Shown: positions 40,729 through 51,368, numbered from the stretch's first letter. The stretch: 64,000 bases of DNA from Cytobacillus dafuensis (GCF_007995155.1 NZ_CP042593.1:3452001-3516000), one strand, 5' to 3'. Numbers and translations: made by a program. Notes: a model not told the origin generated them from the letters alone.

Positions 40729-42996
40729 TTAAACTTGTGGTTCGTCACTTGTCTTACGTTTTTCTTTTTCTGTCTTAATAATGCCCTTTTCCTTTAATTC
40801 TTTAGTTTTCCAATCACCCCATAGCTGAGCTGCTAAGAAAATGGATGAATAAACTCCTGCAATTGTTCCTACAAGTAATGCAATTGAGAAGTTACGGATT
40901 GATTCACTGCCAAAGATGAGCAAGGCAAGAATAGCAATAATAACTGTTAATACCGTATTTATAGATCTTGCCATTACTTGACGAAGGGCTGTATTGATAA
41001 CATCATGAATATCTTCAACTGTTTTCAGACGTTTTTTCTTTTGCATATTTTCACGCATCCGGTCAAACGTAACAATTGTGTCATTAATAGAATAACCAAC
41101 TACCGTTAATACAGCTGCGATAAAGGTGATATCAACCTCTAATCGGGTAATACTAAAGACTGCTACAATTAAGAATGCATCATGCAACAATGAAACAACG
41201 GCAGGAATAGCCATTTTCATTTCAAAACGAATTGCTACATAAATGACGATGCCAATCGAAGCAATAACCAACGCAATCAATGCATTTTTCGCTAATTCTT
41301 TACCTACAGTAGGAGACACTGTACTAACCGTTGGATCGGAGCCAAATTCTTTATTAAAATCTACTTTTAATTTCGCAATTTCTTCTTTTGTAAGTACCTC
41401 TTTTAGTCTAGCTACTCCGATTTCTTTATTCCCTCCAGAAATCACAATATCATCGGTTTCGATATTGAGCTTAGACAACTCAGACTTAATTTCAGCTTTT
41501 GTCAAAGAATCATTGGAATGAATTTCAATTCGAGTACCTTTTGAAAAATCGATTCCTAGATTTAATCCAAAAACACTTACAGCAATGATTCCTCCTGCCA
41601 TTAATAAAGCAGAAAAAACATAGAATTTTTTACGAACTTTTACAAAATCAAATTTATCAAATTTCGTTTTTAAATCATGTGCATCGAAATTTTCGGCAAT
41701 ATCATGAATTTCACTTTTCTTAACGCCAAACCAACCAGGTTTTTTATTAAACAAATTACTATCTACCCATAAGCCAAGCAATAATCTAGAGCCATAGACT
41801 GCCGTCAAGAAACTGACTAGAATACTAATAATCAGCATTGTTGCAAACCCTTTTACTGAGCTGTTCCCGTAGGCAAATAAAACACCTGCTGCTAAAAGCG
41901 TTGTAATATTAGCATCAAAAATAGATACGAACGCATTTTTGCTACCAGCATGGAAAGCAGATTTTACTGTTCTGCCGACTTTTATTTCTTCTTTAATTCT
42001 TTCATAAGTAAGAATGTTGGCATCTACCGCCATCCCTACCCCAAGTATAAGTGCTGCGATACCAGGAAGAGTGAGAACTCCATTCATCCAGTCAAATATT
42101 AAAAGAACTAAGTAAATGTAAATGGACAATGTCACTGTTGCAATTAAACCTGGGAAACGATAGTAAACAATCATAAACAAGAATATGACTGAAATACCAA
42201 TAATCCCCGCAAGAATCGTTTTATCCAATGCCTTCTCACCGAATTGAGCGCCAACAGATGTTGAGTAAACCTCTGTTAGTTTAACTGGCAAGGAACCTGC
42301 ATTCAATAAATCGGCCAATGTTGACGCTTCTTCGACTGTGAAGTTACCAACAATTGATACAGTGTCTTGGTTAAATACTTGACTTACTGCGGGTGCAGAT
42401 AAATAGCTTGGATTTTCCTTCCCTGCTTCTGCACGGAAAGAATCTTTCCCTTCCTCAAAATCAAGCCAAATGACTAATAAATTATTTGGCTGACCCATAT
42501 TAACAATTTTTTGCGTTACATCTCTAAATGTACTAGCGCTTTTCAATTTTATTGAAACACTTGGCTTTCCATTCTCATCAAAGGTTTGTTTTGCCCCATT
42601 TTCAGCTAAATCAGTTCCGTCCATGAGTTTTACATCATTCACATCACGAAAAGATAAATTCGCTTCAGTCGATAACATTTCACGAGCTTTATCTTGGTCA
42701 GTAACGCCCGCTAGCTGAACACGAATTCGATTTTCTCCTTCTACTTGAATATTAGGCTCGCTTACACCTAATACGTTTACCCGCTTATCCAATGCTTTTG
42801 CGGTACTAGCTAATACTTTTTTATCGATCTTTTGACCTTCTTCAATTGGAGAAACTTCATAAAGAACTTCGAATCCACCTTGAAGGTCCAAACCTAGCTT
42901 AATATTCTTTAAAATATTATTTGTTGTTGTACCAATCAAACTTCCTAACAATAAAACGATCAGGAAGAATGCTACTATGCGACCGCGCTTAACCAT
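40729..42996 (-). CDS. secDF: Fused protein translocase subunit SecDF
   Basis: A protein of about 755 residues with 12 predicted membrane helices, SecD and SecF fused as in Bacillus. The SecD half has the D1 motif LGLDLQGGFEVLYEV and an extracellular domain, then GVGMAVDANILTYERIKEE. The SecF half has LGIDFSKGTRIEI and VGYSINDTIVTFDRMREN. It uses the proton gradient to pull secreted proteins out of the SecYEG channel. ATG at 42996 follows AAGGAGG, and the extension to 43035 is unnecessary. The tail is charged (EKRKTSDEPQV). Confidence 0.95.
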   Translation of the reverse strand: MVKRGRIVAFFLIVLLLGSLIGTTTNNILKNIKLGLDLQGGFEVLYEVSPIEEGQKIDKKVLASTAKALDKRVNVLGVSEPNIQVEGENRIRVQLAGVTDQDKAREMLSTEANLSFRDVNDVKLMDGTDLAENGAKQTFDENGKPSVSIKLKSASTFRDVTQKIVNMGQPNNLLVIWLDFEEGKDSFRAEAGKENPSYLSAPAVSQVFNQDTVSIVGNFTVEEASTLADLLNAGSLPVKLTEVYSTSVGAQFGEKALDKTILAGIIGISVIFLFMIVYYRFPGLIATVTLSIYIYLVLLIFDWMNGVLTLPGIAALILGVGMAVDANILTYERIKEEIKVGRTVKSAFHAGSKNAFVSIFDANITTLLAAGVLFAYGNSSVKGFATMLIISILVSFLTAVYGSRLLLGLWVDSNLFNKKPGWFGVKKSEIHDIAENFDAHDLKTKFDKFDFVKVRKKFYVFSALLMAGGIIAVSVFGLNLGIDFSKGTRIEIHSNDSLTKAEIKSELSKLNIETDDIVISGGNKEIGVARLKEVLTKEEIAKLKVDFNKEFGSDPTVSTVSPTVGKELAKNALIALVIASIGIVIYVAIRFEMKMAIPAVVSLLHDAFLIVAVFSITRLEVDITFIAAVLTVVGYSINDTIVTFDRMRENMQKKKRLKTVEDIHDVINTALRQVMARSINTVLTVIIAILALLIFGSESIRNFSIALLVGTIAGVYSSIFLAAQLWGDWKTKELKEKGIIKTEKEKRKTSDEPQV

Positions 42997-43040
42997 TATG
43001 TAATTGTCCTCCTTAAATACAACGAGAAATACCATTTCTC

Positions 43041-43069
43041 ATTATGAAACAGTTTGTAAAAGCTGTCAA
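43041..43069 (-). promoter_or_regulatory. SigA promoter of secDF
   Basis: TTGACA (43069-43064), a 17-bp spacer, CATAAT (43046-43041). The transcript would start with a GAGAAA/TTTCTC hairpin (43023-43039) ahead of the SD. Confidence 0.8.
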
Positions 43070-43148
43070 TTTTTCAGAACCTTAATATTACTACTACAAG
43101 GTAACTCCCTGCCCCTTCCCATAATTTCAAACTAGTAAAAACGACTCA

Positions 43149-43445
43149 CTATTTCAAAAGCTCTCGTAGTTCATCTTTATCATCAAAAACAAATTCTGCC
43201 CCTTTAAGAGACTCAACGGTTGCATAGTTAAAATATTCTCCAACCTTAATGGCCATAATATCCTGAACAATTTCAGATATTTTCTTATTTTCAACTGCAT
43301 TTTTCCATTTTTTTCTAACCAAAAAATTCCACAAGTCCTGTTCTGCTACTTCACCGTACTCTAATAACGAAAATTCCTCTAGTTTACTTTGCAAAACTGG
43401 TTGTAATTCAATTCGAAGATGATCGTATGTATGGCTGATATTCAT
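43149..43445 (-). CDS. comN: Post-transcriptional regulator ComN (YrzD)
   Basis: A 98-residue mostly helical, acidic protein starting MNISHTYDHLRIELQPVLQS. The length equals B. subtilis ComN, which promotes accumulation of comE mRNA for competence and is recruited to the poles via DivIVA. GAGGAGG lies eight bases before ATG at 43445. A longer frame reaches into the neighbouring repeat and is an artefact. The secDF-comN-spoVB order is conserved. No catalytic motif is present. Confidence 0.85.
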   Translation of the reverse strand: MNISHTYDHLRIELQPVLQSKLEEFSLLEYGEVAEQDLWNFLVRKKWKNAVENKKISEIVQDIMAIKVGEYFNYATVESLKGAEFVFDDKDELRELLK

Positions 43446-43475
43446 AACAGCCGCCTCCTCAATAGAATTCAAGTA

Positions 43476-43755
43476 ATAAAGTGAAACTTCCATCAGTGGG
43501 GGTTTTCCGACGCACAGGACGTGCTAGTGCCGACGTTGCCACAGGACGTGGCGTTCTTAGTCGGCTTTCATCCCCCACTGATGGTTAGTTGAGGCCCACA
43601 GGAAGTGGGTCACGCAGACGTTGCCACACGATGTGGCGCTTTTAGTCTGTGTTCATTTTATGGGCCTTTATGGGCAGTTGATCCCCCACTTACTCTTCAT
43701 TGTTTTACTCAAATCCTTGAAGTGGGGGTCTTACTGCCCGTTAATCTGCGATAAA
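43476..43755 (+). repeat. Long structured repeat, copy 2 (best preserved)
   Basis: 280 bp with ATAAA at both ends, between divergent comN and spoVB. The 13-bp outer stem CCATCAGTGGGGG (43490-43502) / CCCCCACTGATGG (43572-43584) is perfect. It encloses a GCAC-AGGAC-GTGC hairpin and a compound hairpin CCGAC (43530-43534) / GTCGG (43560-43564). Outside it are CCCAC-AGGAA-GTGGG and CAGAC (43615-43619) / GTCTG (43645-43649). The 3' stem pairs GGGCAGTTGATCCCCCACTT with AAGTGGGGGTCTTACTGCCC. There is no coding capacity. Confidence 0.95.
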
Positions 43756-43860
43756 ATATTTTATCATGGATTTTCTTGATTGCTTGTCATGCTTCGTCCA
43801 CATGATTGCATATAGTTAATTGTATATGATAACACCTATTTTGAGAAGGCAGGGAGCTTA

Positions 43861-45423
43861 ATGTCGAAGTTTTTAAAAGGAACAATGATTCTATTAGCAG
43901 CCGGACTTGTCACAAGGGTGCTTGGATTTATAAATCGTATTGTCATTGCCCGATTTATAGGAGAAGAAGGCGTCGGCTTGTTCATGATGGCTTTTCCTAC
44001 ATTAATTCTTGCTGTTACAATTACACAGTTCGGATTACCAGTTGCAATTTCAAAAAATGTAGCTGAAGCGGAGGCAAAAGGGGATACTGCCAAAACAAAG
44101 AAAATATTAGTCGTTTCTCTAGCGATAACAATATCACTATCAGCCATATTTACTCCAGCACTAATTTTTCTTGCTCCATATCTCTCGGAGACCCTTTTTA
44201 CCGATTCCAGAATATATCTTCCTTTACTGGCAATAGCACCTATTGTTCCTATTATCGCCATTTCTTCAGTCATAAGAGGCTATTTCCAAGGAAGGCAAAA
44301 CATGAAGCCAGCAGCAATTTCACAAATGCTTGAACAGATTGTAAGAATTTCATTAATCGCAGCAATGACGAAAGCGTTTCTTCCATATGGGATCGAATAT
44401 GCAGCAGCTGGGGCGATGTTAGCTTCTGTTATTGGTGAATTAAGTTCATTATTATATTTATTAGCAACCTTTAAAATAAAAAAGAAGTTCAGAGTAAGAA
44501 AGCAATTCTTTAAATATGTAAAATCAGGAAAAAGTACATTTAATGAACTTATGAGCATTGCTCTTCCTACAACTGGAAGCAGAATGATTGGTTCGCTAGC
44601 TTGGTTTTTTGAACCGATTGTTGTTTCTCATAGCCTAGCAATAGCTGGTGTAGCCGCAGTTACAGCAACCAAGCAATACGGTGCACTTACAGGATTTGCA
44701 CTGCCTTTATTAATGCTGCCATCATTTATTACTTATTCTCTTTCAACCGCCCTAGTTCCTGCAATAAGTGAAGCTAATTCTCGTAATGATAAGCAGCTAA
44801 TTGAGTATAGGCTGCAGCAAGCGCTCCGTCTTACTTTTTTAACAGGGGGTCTAGCTACTGTCATTTTATTTGTCCTTTCTGAAGAATTGATGAATGTCAT
44901 GTATGGCTCGAATAGTGGAGCTATATTTATTAAGATTATGGCTCCATTCATTATTTTTTATTATTATCAAGGTCCACTTCAGGCGACACTTCAGGGATTA
45001 AATTTGGCAAGAGCAGCTATGATCAATAGTTTAATCGGTGCTGTTGTAAAGACAGCAGTCATTTTCATACTTGCCAGTCAGTCTTCATTTGGGATCAATG
45101 GTGTTGCAATGGGCATACTTGTTGGATTTGTTCTCGTCACTTTGCTCCATTTCGCAACTGTACTAAAAGCAATTTCATTCACTTTCTATATTCGTGATTA
45201 TGTTAAAACTTTTATGGTTATGGGAGCTTCTGGCTGGGGAGGCTTTTGCCTTCTGCAAAATATAGACGTAAATATCCCCCTTGTCATGCAAGTAATGATT
45301 ATTACTATTACGATAACCGTTATATATGCTCTTCTTACTCTGCTTCTAGGGCTTGTTAGCAAGGATGAAATTAGCCGTATTCCTTGGATAGGAAAGACTC
45401 TATCAAAGTTATCTTTTAGATAA
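43861..45423 (+). CDS. spoVB: Stage V sporulation protein B (MurJ-like lipid flippase family)
   Basis: A 520-residue polytopic protein with about 14 membrane helices, of the MVF/polysaccharide-flippase superfamily. The N-terminal FLKGTMILLAAGLVTRVLGFINRI and the internal VIRGYFQGRQNM are typical of SpoVB. SpoVB is needed for spore cortex synthesis and probably moves a lipid-linked precursor across the forespore membrane. SD AGGGAG is four bases before ATG. It lies about 105 bp after repeat copy 2. B. subtilis has related paralogues (YtgP, YabM), but the place next to comN supports spoVB. Confidence 0.92.
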   Translation: MSKFLKGTMILLAAGLVTRVLGFINRIVIARFIGEEGVGLFMMAFPTLILAVTITQFGLPVAISKNVAEAEAKGDTAKTKKILVVSLAITISLSAIFTPALIFLAPYLSETLFTDSRIYLPLLAIAPIVPIIAISSVIRGYFQGRQNMKPAAISQMLEQIVRISLIAAMTKAFLPYGIEYAAAGAMLASVIGELSSLLYLLATFKIKKKFRVRKQFFKYVKSGKSTFNELMSIALPTTGSRMIGSLAWFFEPIVVSHSLAIAGVAAVTATKQYGALTGFALPLLMLPSFITYSLSTALVPAISEANSRNDKQLIEYRLQQALRLTFLTGGLATVILFVLSEELMNVMYGSNSGAIFIKIMAPFIIFYYYQGPLQATLQGLNLARAAMINSLIGAVVKTAVIFILASQSSFGINGVAMGILVGFVLVTLLHFATVLKAISFTFYIRDYVKTFMVMGASGWGGFCLLQNIDVNIPLVMQVMIITITITVIYALLTLLLGLVSKDEISRIPWIGKTLSKLSFR

Positions 45424-45429
45424 GCTATG

Positions 45430-45635
45430 GTAAACTTACCTGTTGATTTCCACTGCAGGCACTAAAGCGACCGCAGGAGGTCCAGAAGCTCCTCGTCGAA
45501 GTGCTCCTGCGGGGTCCCTTTGACTCGATTCTCCCGCAGGACGTTGAATAATCTCCCCCGAATAAACACCGCACGAAGGAAATGCGAATGCATTTTCGAG
45601 GATCTTTCGCCTTCCGCTCCAATTAATAATAAAAT
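45430..45635. repeat. Bacillaceae-type ~200-bp dispersed repeat, degenerate copy
   Basis: The plus strand reads TGTTGATTTCCACTGCAGGC, CTCCTCGTCGAAGTGCTCC, TGCGGGGTCCCTTTGACTCG, CTCCCGCAGGA and ends GCCTTCCGCTCCAATTAA. This matches, from memory, a very common GC-rich intergenic element of Bacillus relatives. It is much richer in G and C than the neighbouring genes, and the frames in it are chance. It lies between convergent spoVB and yrbG. Confidence 0.75.
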
Positions 45636-45654
45636 AGCTTTTCAACACTGCGTT

Positions 45655-46305
45655 TTATTTTTTTTCATTCTTTAAATCAATATAAAATTGTCCATTTTCA
45701 AAGCTGCAAAAAGCAATTTTTTGAATATCTGTATATCCACGTTTTCTTAACTGCTGACGAAGCCAAAGGTTCGTTTCGTTTATTTTTTCTAAGCCAGTTT
45801 CCTGTATTACTCCATCTACAATAAGCGGTATTGTTATATTGCCAGTCTTCTTTTTATCTTTTTTAATTACAGATAATTCACCTGTCGTTTCTAATATAGC
45901 AAACTCAACATCCGTAATATTTCGAATATCCTTCCCTCGCAATTGAAGAAGCAAATCATCAAAATTATAACGATGCCTTTTCATTGCTTCTTCATCAATT
46001 TTCCCTTTACTAATAATTATGGTCGGTTTTCCGTCTACAAGATCTCGGAATTTCTTACTCTTTAATGTAGCAAAGGCTAGAATGATTTGAATCGCCATAA
46101 GTAATAACATGGGGAGAACATTTGTAAATAAAGGAGTATTTGGATTTTCAATTGCTAATACTGCCATTTCGGCAATCATTATTGAAACAACAAAATCAAT
46201 CATGCTTAGCTGACCGAGTTCCTTCTTTCCCATAATTCTAAAAATGATCAAAATTAGTATATACAGGAAAATTGTCCGAAGAATGATGATAGAAAAATCC
46301 GCCAT
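45655..46305 (-). CDS. yrbG: DUF421 family membrane protein (YrbG-like)
   Basis: A 216-residue protein of the YetF/DUF421 family. Three N-terminal membrane helices (about 4-24, 35-53, 60-80) are followed by two cytoplasmic beta domains containing GKPTIIISKGKIDEEAMKRHRYN and DDLLLQLRGKDI. In B. subtilis YetF-type proteins are linked to spore inner-membrane fluidity and germination. ATG at 46305 is nine bases after AAAGGGGG. A 9-bp inverted repeat (ATTTACAAC-N14-GTTGTAAAT) lies 36 bp upstream. Confidence 0.87.
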   Translation of the reverse strand: MADFSIIILRTIFLYILILIIFRIMGKKELGQLSMIDFVVSIMIAEMAVLAIENPNTPLFTNVLPMLLLMAIQIILAFATLKSKKFRDLVDGKPTIIISKGKIDEEAMKRHRYNFDDLLLQLRGKDIRNITDVEFAILETTGELSVIKKDKKKTGNITIPLIVDGVIQETGLEKINETNLWLRQQLRKRGYTDIQKIAFCSFENGQFYIDLKNEKK

Positions 46306-46340
46306 ATGACATTTCCCCCTTTGTGACATTCTTTTTTATT

Positions 46341-46372
46341 ATTTACAACGTCTAAACTTTCATGTTGTAAAT
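46341..46372. promoter_or_regulatory. Inverted repeat in the divergent yrbG/yrzE region
   Basis: A perfect 9-bp ATTTACAAC / GTTGTAAAT pair separated by 14 bp, in the 163-bp gap between divergent genes. The spacing, about one and a half helix turns, suits a dimeric repressor. It could also be a loose hairpin. Confidence 0.4.
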
Positions 46373-46468
46373 TATTTCTAAATTCACAGCTGATTCTTTA
46401 TCTCTATTAAGATTTCGATTCTATTTTTGTTATGTGTGAATATGCTTGTACTAAGGAAACAGGCATGA

Positions 46469-46909
46469 TTGGATTATTCCAATTTGCTATATCCACAGGG
46501 TCGAAGGGAGAGGGACAATATAGAAGAATCAAAAAATGTTAGTGGTGCAATCCTTTATGGGATCATTGCAGTCTTTTTACTTGCCATTTTTAGCAGTCTA
46601 ATTTTTTCTTTGTTATTAAAATTTACATCTCTTCAGGAATCATCATTACAATTCATCATAACTGCGATTTCCTTTGTTTCTCTGTTTATTGGAGGATTCA
46701 TCTCAGGAGGAAAAGGGAAACAAAAGGGGTGGCTTCTTGGAGGGTTAACTGGGCTTATCTACTCCACTATCATCTTCCTATTTCAATATTTAGGATTTGA
46801 TAAGCTATTTGATTTTCAGCAAATGATCTACCATATTTGTTTTATACTTACTGCCATGATGGGTGGTATTCTTGGTGTGAATTTGTCAAATAAATCAAGA
46901 AATGCCTAA
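46469..46909 (+). CDS. yrzE: TIGR04086 family membrane protein (YrzE-like)
   Basis: A protein of up to 146 residues with four membrane helices (about 27-50, 60-78, 88-108, 118-138) and glycine-rich turns GGFISGGKGKQKGWLLGGLTG. The family is unassigned in function and sits near yajC in bacilli. The start is uncertain. TTG at 46469 has only a distant AAGGAA, while a strong AAGGGAGAGG lies before an in-frame ATA at about 46520, where translation could begin just before the first helix. Confidence 0.78.
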   Translation: MDYSNLLYPQGRRERDNIEESKNVSGAILYGIIAVFLLAIFSSLIFSLLLKFTSLQESSLQFIITAISFVSLFIGGFISGGKGKQKGWLLGGLTGLIYSTIIFLFQYLGFDKLFDFQQMIYHICFILTAMMGGILGVNLSNKSRNA

Positions 46910-46976
46910 AAAAACAATCATGAGTAACCACTCTTAACTTTGTAAGTAAAATGTCGACGGTTTCATTATTAAACAG

Positions 46977-47014
46977 AAAAAGTGAGATCTATTTAAAGAT
47001 CTCACTTCTTTTAA
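46977..47014. terminator. Terminator after yajC
   Basis: AGTGAGATC / GATCTCACT with the loop TATTTAAA. Poly-A and T-rich flanks serve both yajC and yrzE. Confidence 0.85.
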
Positions 47015-47305
47015 TTAAGATTTTGCAAGCATATCGCCTGAAGCAGATTCTGTTACTTCGCGGATTGCTGCGCGGTCGTATGTAAGACGGCTTCCGTCAC
47101 CACATTTAATGACTACTTTCCCCTCATCAATTGCATCGACAAAGCCATGTAGACCTCCAATTGTTACGATCTTATCTCCCTTTTTCAAGTCATTCTGCAT
47201 TTGCACAACCGCCTTTTGACGCTTCTGCTGCGGACGAATAAGCAAGAAATAAAAAAGTACAAACATTAACAATAGTGGTCCTATTGTAGCTATCATATTC
47301 TCCAT
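47015..47305 (-). CDS. yajC: Preprotein translocase subunit YajC
   Basis: A 96-residue single-span protein. The membrane helix (about 5-22, IGPLLLMFVLFYFLLIRPQ) leads into the family motif RPQQKRQKA and a small beta domain (KKGDKIVTIGGLHGFVDAI). It associates with SecDF in the Sec holocomplex. The order queA-tgt-yajC is conserved in Bacillota, and secDF is only 4 kb away. AAGGGGTG lies seven bases before ATG. Confidence 0.95.
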   Translation of the reverse strand: MENMIATIGPLLLMFVLFYFLLIRPQQKRQKAVVQMQNDLKKGDKIVTIGGLHGFVDAIDEGKVVIKCGDGSRLTYDRAAIREVTESASGDMLAKS

Positions 47306-47380
47306 TCACTTTCACCCCTTTCAAGATTAAGAATTTTTTCAAAAAGTTCGGTTTATTCATCCATCTTTTTGATATTACAT

Positions 47381-48544
<1,164 letters not shown>

Positions 48545-48580
48545 TCAATCTAAGATTAAATATGGCATTCTGCCTTCCGA

Positions 48581-49609
48581 CTATAGAATTAGCATCGCAT
48601 CTCCAAAACTAAAGAAACGATATTTTTCTTCAACGGCTTCATGATATGCCTTCAATACATTTTCCCTGCCTGCTAAGGCACTTATTAGCATAATAAGAGT
48701 TGATTTTGGCAAATGAAAATTTGTAATCATTCCATCAATCGCCTTGAATTCATAGCCAGGATAAATAAATATATCTGTCCAGCCACTTCCTTCTTCAAAA
48801 CGCCCATTATGCTCAGTTGCTATAGTTTCAAGTGTTCTTGTCGAAGTGGTACCAACAGTTATGATTCTGCCTCCATGATCACGGACCTCGTTTAGAAGTC
48901 TTGCCGTTCCCTCGGTTACTTGATAGAACTCAGCATGCATATCATGCTCGTTAATATCCTCTACACTAACAGGTCGAAAGGTTCCAAGGCCAACGTGAAG
49001 AGTGATAAAGGCAATATGCACACCCATATCTTTAATTTCCTCTAATAATTTTTCGGTAAAATGAAGTCCGGCTGTAGGTGCTGCTGCAGATCCACGTTCA
49101 CGTGCAAAAACTGTCTGGTATCGTTCGCGATCATCTAATTGCTCTTTTATGTATGGTGGCAGAGGCATCTCACCTAGCTGTTCCAAGACCTCATAGAAAA
49201 TTCCCTCATACTGGAATTCAAGAATTCTTCCACCATGTTCAGAAGTCCCAACACAAATAGCAGTCAATATTCCATTTCCAAAATCTATTCTTGTTCCCTC
49301 TTTTATTCGCTTTGCGGGTTTGACGAGCGTTTCCCAAACATCTCCATCCTGCTGCTTTAATAACAGGACTTCTATTTTTGCACCTGTACCTTCTTTTTCA
49401 CCTAGTAATCTTGCCGGCAAAACCCTTGTATCGTTTAAGACAAGACAGTCACCAGCCCTTAAATAATCTTTTAAATTTTTAAATATGTCATGCTTAATAT
49501 CTCCAGTTGCTTTATCAAGCATCATCAATCTGCTGCCTGTTCTCTCAAGCAAAGGAGTCTGTGCAATTAATTCCTCTGGTAAATGAAAATCAAATAATTC
49601 TACTTTCAT
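48581..49609 (-). CDS. queA: S-adenosylmethionine:tRNA ribosyltransferase-isomerase QueA
   Basis: A 342-residue enzyme that transfers ribose from SAM to preQ1-tRNA, giving epoxyqueuosine. Family motifs are [39 protein letters not shown] and [14 protein letters not shown] at 49609 gives [11 protein letters not shown] and the family length. The longer frame to 49666 overlaps the end of ruvB and is not needed. It is part of ruvA-ruvB-queA-tgt-yajC, all on the minus strand. Confidence 0.97.
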   Translation of the reverse strand: MKVELFDFHLPEELIAQTPLLERTGSRLMMLDKATGDIKHDIFKNLKDYLRAGDCLVLNDTRVLPARLLGEKEGTGAKIEVLLLKQQDGDVWETLVKPAKRIKEGTRIDFGNGILTAICVGTSEHGGRILEFQYEGIFYEVLEQLGEMPLPPYIKEQLDDRERYQTVFARERGSAAAPTAGLHFTEKLLEEIKDMGVHIAFITLHVGLGTFRPVSVEDINEHDMHAEFYQVTEGTARLLNEVRDHGGRIITVGTTSTRTLETIATEHNGRFEEGSGWTDIFIYPGYEFKAIDGMITNFHLPKSTLIMLISALAGRENVLKAYHEAVEEKYRFFSFGDAMLIL

Positions 49610-49668
49610 ACGACACCAACTTTTACAATATTCTACTCTAAAATTTCCATCCTGCTTCGATTGCACAT

Positions 49669-50670
49669 TTATTGAGATGGCAGCTCCATTTGAAAATGAC
49701 GATACACAAGGTCTGTTACAATTCTTCCTCTCGGTGTCCGTTGAAGGAATCCTATTTGTAATAAATATGGTTCGTAAACATCTTCAATTGTATGTGCTTC
49801 CTCACCAATCGTTGCAGAGATTGTTTCTAATCCGACAGGACCTCCACGGAATTTCTCAATGATCCCTCTTAATAATTTATGGTCAATATGGTCTAGCCCT
49901 AAACGGTCTACTTGAAGAAGTTCCAATGCTTCTTTTGCTTGCCCTTCATCAACTACACCATTTCCCTTCACCTGAGCAAAATCTCTCACCCTTCTCAGCA
50001 GCCTATTCGCTATTCGGGGCGTCCCTCTCGATCTTCTGGCAATTTCCTTTGCTGCTTTGGCTTCAATTTTTGTATCTAATACATCAGCAGTCCTAGTCAC
50101 AATTTCTTTCAGCTGAGACTCATTATAATACTCAAGTCTGCTAAGAACCCCAAATCGATCTCTTAATGGAGCAGACAAAGAACCAGCTCTTGTTGTGGCA
50201 CCAACTAATGTAAAAGGAGGCAGATCAAGCCTTACAGATCTTGCGCTTGGGCCCTTTCCTATGACAATATCCAGACAGAAATCTTCCATAGCTGGGTATA
50301 AAACCTCTTCAATCGTTCTTGGCAGACGGTGGATTTCATCAATAAATAATACATCTCCGGGCTCTAAAGCTGTAAGAATTGCCGCAAGATCTCCTGGTCG
50401 TTCAATGGCAGGGCCAGCTGTGGTACGGATGTTTACACCCATTTCATTAGCAATGATTGCAGCGAGGGTCGTTTTCCCTAACCCTGGAGGTCCGTATAGC
50501 AAAACATGATCAAGCGTTTCCTGCCTAAGTCTTGCAGCTTTAATGAAAACTTCAAGATTTTCTTTTACTTTATCCTGCCCGATATATTGATTTAAGTTCT
50601 GAGGACGAAGGCTTTGCTCTAATGATATTTCATTTAAGTCAGCCTCACTCGATATTATCCGCTCTTCCAT
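49669..50670 (-). CDS. ruvB: Holliday junction branch-migration ATPase RuvB
   Basis: A 333-residue AAA+ motor. Walker [15 protein letters not shown] is at about 58-71, Walker B is [10 protein letters not shown], sensor 1 is in LVGATTRAG, the arginine finger is near LRDRFGV, and the C-terminal winged helix ends [16 protein letters not shown]. It forms hexameric rings on either side of a RuvA-bound junction. It is downstream of ruvA with an 86-bp gap. Confidence 0.98.
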   Translation of the reverse strand: MEERIISSEADLNEISLEQSLRPQNLNQYIGQDKVKENLEVFIKAARLRQETLDHVLLYGPPGLGKTTLAAIIANEMGVNIRTTAGPAIERPGDLAAILTALEPGDVLFIDEIHRLPRTIEEVLYPAMEDFCLDIVIGKGPSARSVRLDLPPFTLVGATTRAGSLSAPLRDRFGVLSRLEYYNESQLKEIVTRTADVLDTKIEAKAAKEIARRSRGTPRIANRLLRRVRDFAQVKGNGVVDEGQAKEALELLQVDRLGLDHIDHKLLRGIIEKFRGGPVGLETISATIGEEAHTIEDVYEPYLLQIGFLQRTPRGRIVTDLVYRHFQMELPSQ

Positions 50671-50756
50671 CGCTCGATCACCACAATTTCACAATATTAA
50701 ATGAATCCGCCCGCATTATCATTCAGACAAATTCAATATTTTACATTACCAGAGCA

Positions 50757-51368
50757 TTATTTCAAAAGACTTTGTAAAGCTTTCTTTATGTATTGGTCGG
50801 TTGTAAGCTTTTCGTTCTTGAGCTCAGGTGAAATCTTCTTAATTTCCTTCTCTGAATATCCAAGTGCTTTCAATGCGAGAATGGCCTCCTCAAATTCTGG
50901 AGCATTCTTGCTTGCTAGATGCTGTAGCTTATCCTGAGAAAATAAATCTGGAAAGTAATCCGGCACAATTGCTTCTAATTTTCCTTTTAAATCAAGAATC
51001 ATTTGCCTAGCTGTTTTCTTGCCAACACCAGGGAATTTAACAAGAAAAGCTTCGTCCTCATTTTCGATTGCTTGGACTACTTGTTCAGGTTCACCTGAAG
51101 CTAGAATCGCCAAAGCCCCTTTTGGACCAATTCCCGTTACATCTAATAGTTTAATAAACAATGTTTTCTCTTCTCGAGAATGAAATCCGTATAATGCTAT
51201 TACATCTTGCCTAACATGGTGGTAAGTAAAAACTTTTACTTCTTGTCCATATTCCTTTGTAAAACTAAATGGATTAGGAGTAGATATTTGATAACCGATT
51301 CCATTATTTTCGATTACTATAAACTCCGGCCCAATATAGTCAACTCGGCCTTTAATAAATTCATACAA
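50757..51368 (-). CDS. ruvA: Holliday junction-binding protein RuvA
   Basis: A 203-residue protein with three domains: the OB fold starting [13 protein letters not shown], tandem helix-hairpin-helix segments ([16 protein letters not shown] and [16 protein letters not shown], about 70-125), and the C-terminal three-helix domain that contacts RuvB. The start is TTG at 51368 with AGGAGCGAG upstream. It is the first gene of the ruvAB-queA-tgt cluster. In B. subtilis bofC lies just upstream; here a lipoprotein gene intervenes. Confidence 0.97.
   Translation of the reverse strand: MYEFIKGRVDYIGPEFIVIENNGIGYQISTPNPFSFTKEYGQEVKVFTYHHVRQDVIALYGFHSREEKTLFIKLLDVTGIGPKGALAILASGEPEQVVQAIENEDEAFLVKFPGVGKKTARQMILDLKGKLEAIVPDYFPDLFSQDKLQHLASKNAPEFEEAILALKALGYSEKEIKKISPELKNEKLTTDQYIKKALQSLLK

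Noticed and set aside
45425..45648. Overlapping 65- and 70-codon minus-strand frames after spoVB
   Set aside because: They fall inside the GC-rich dispersed repeat; arginine/serine-rich chance translations without start signals.
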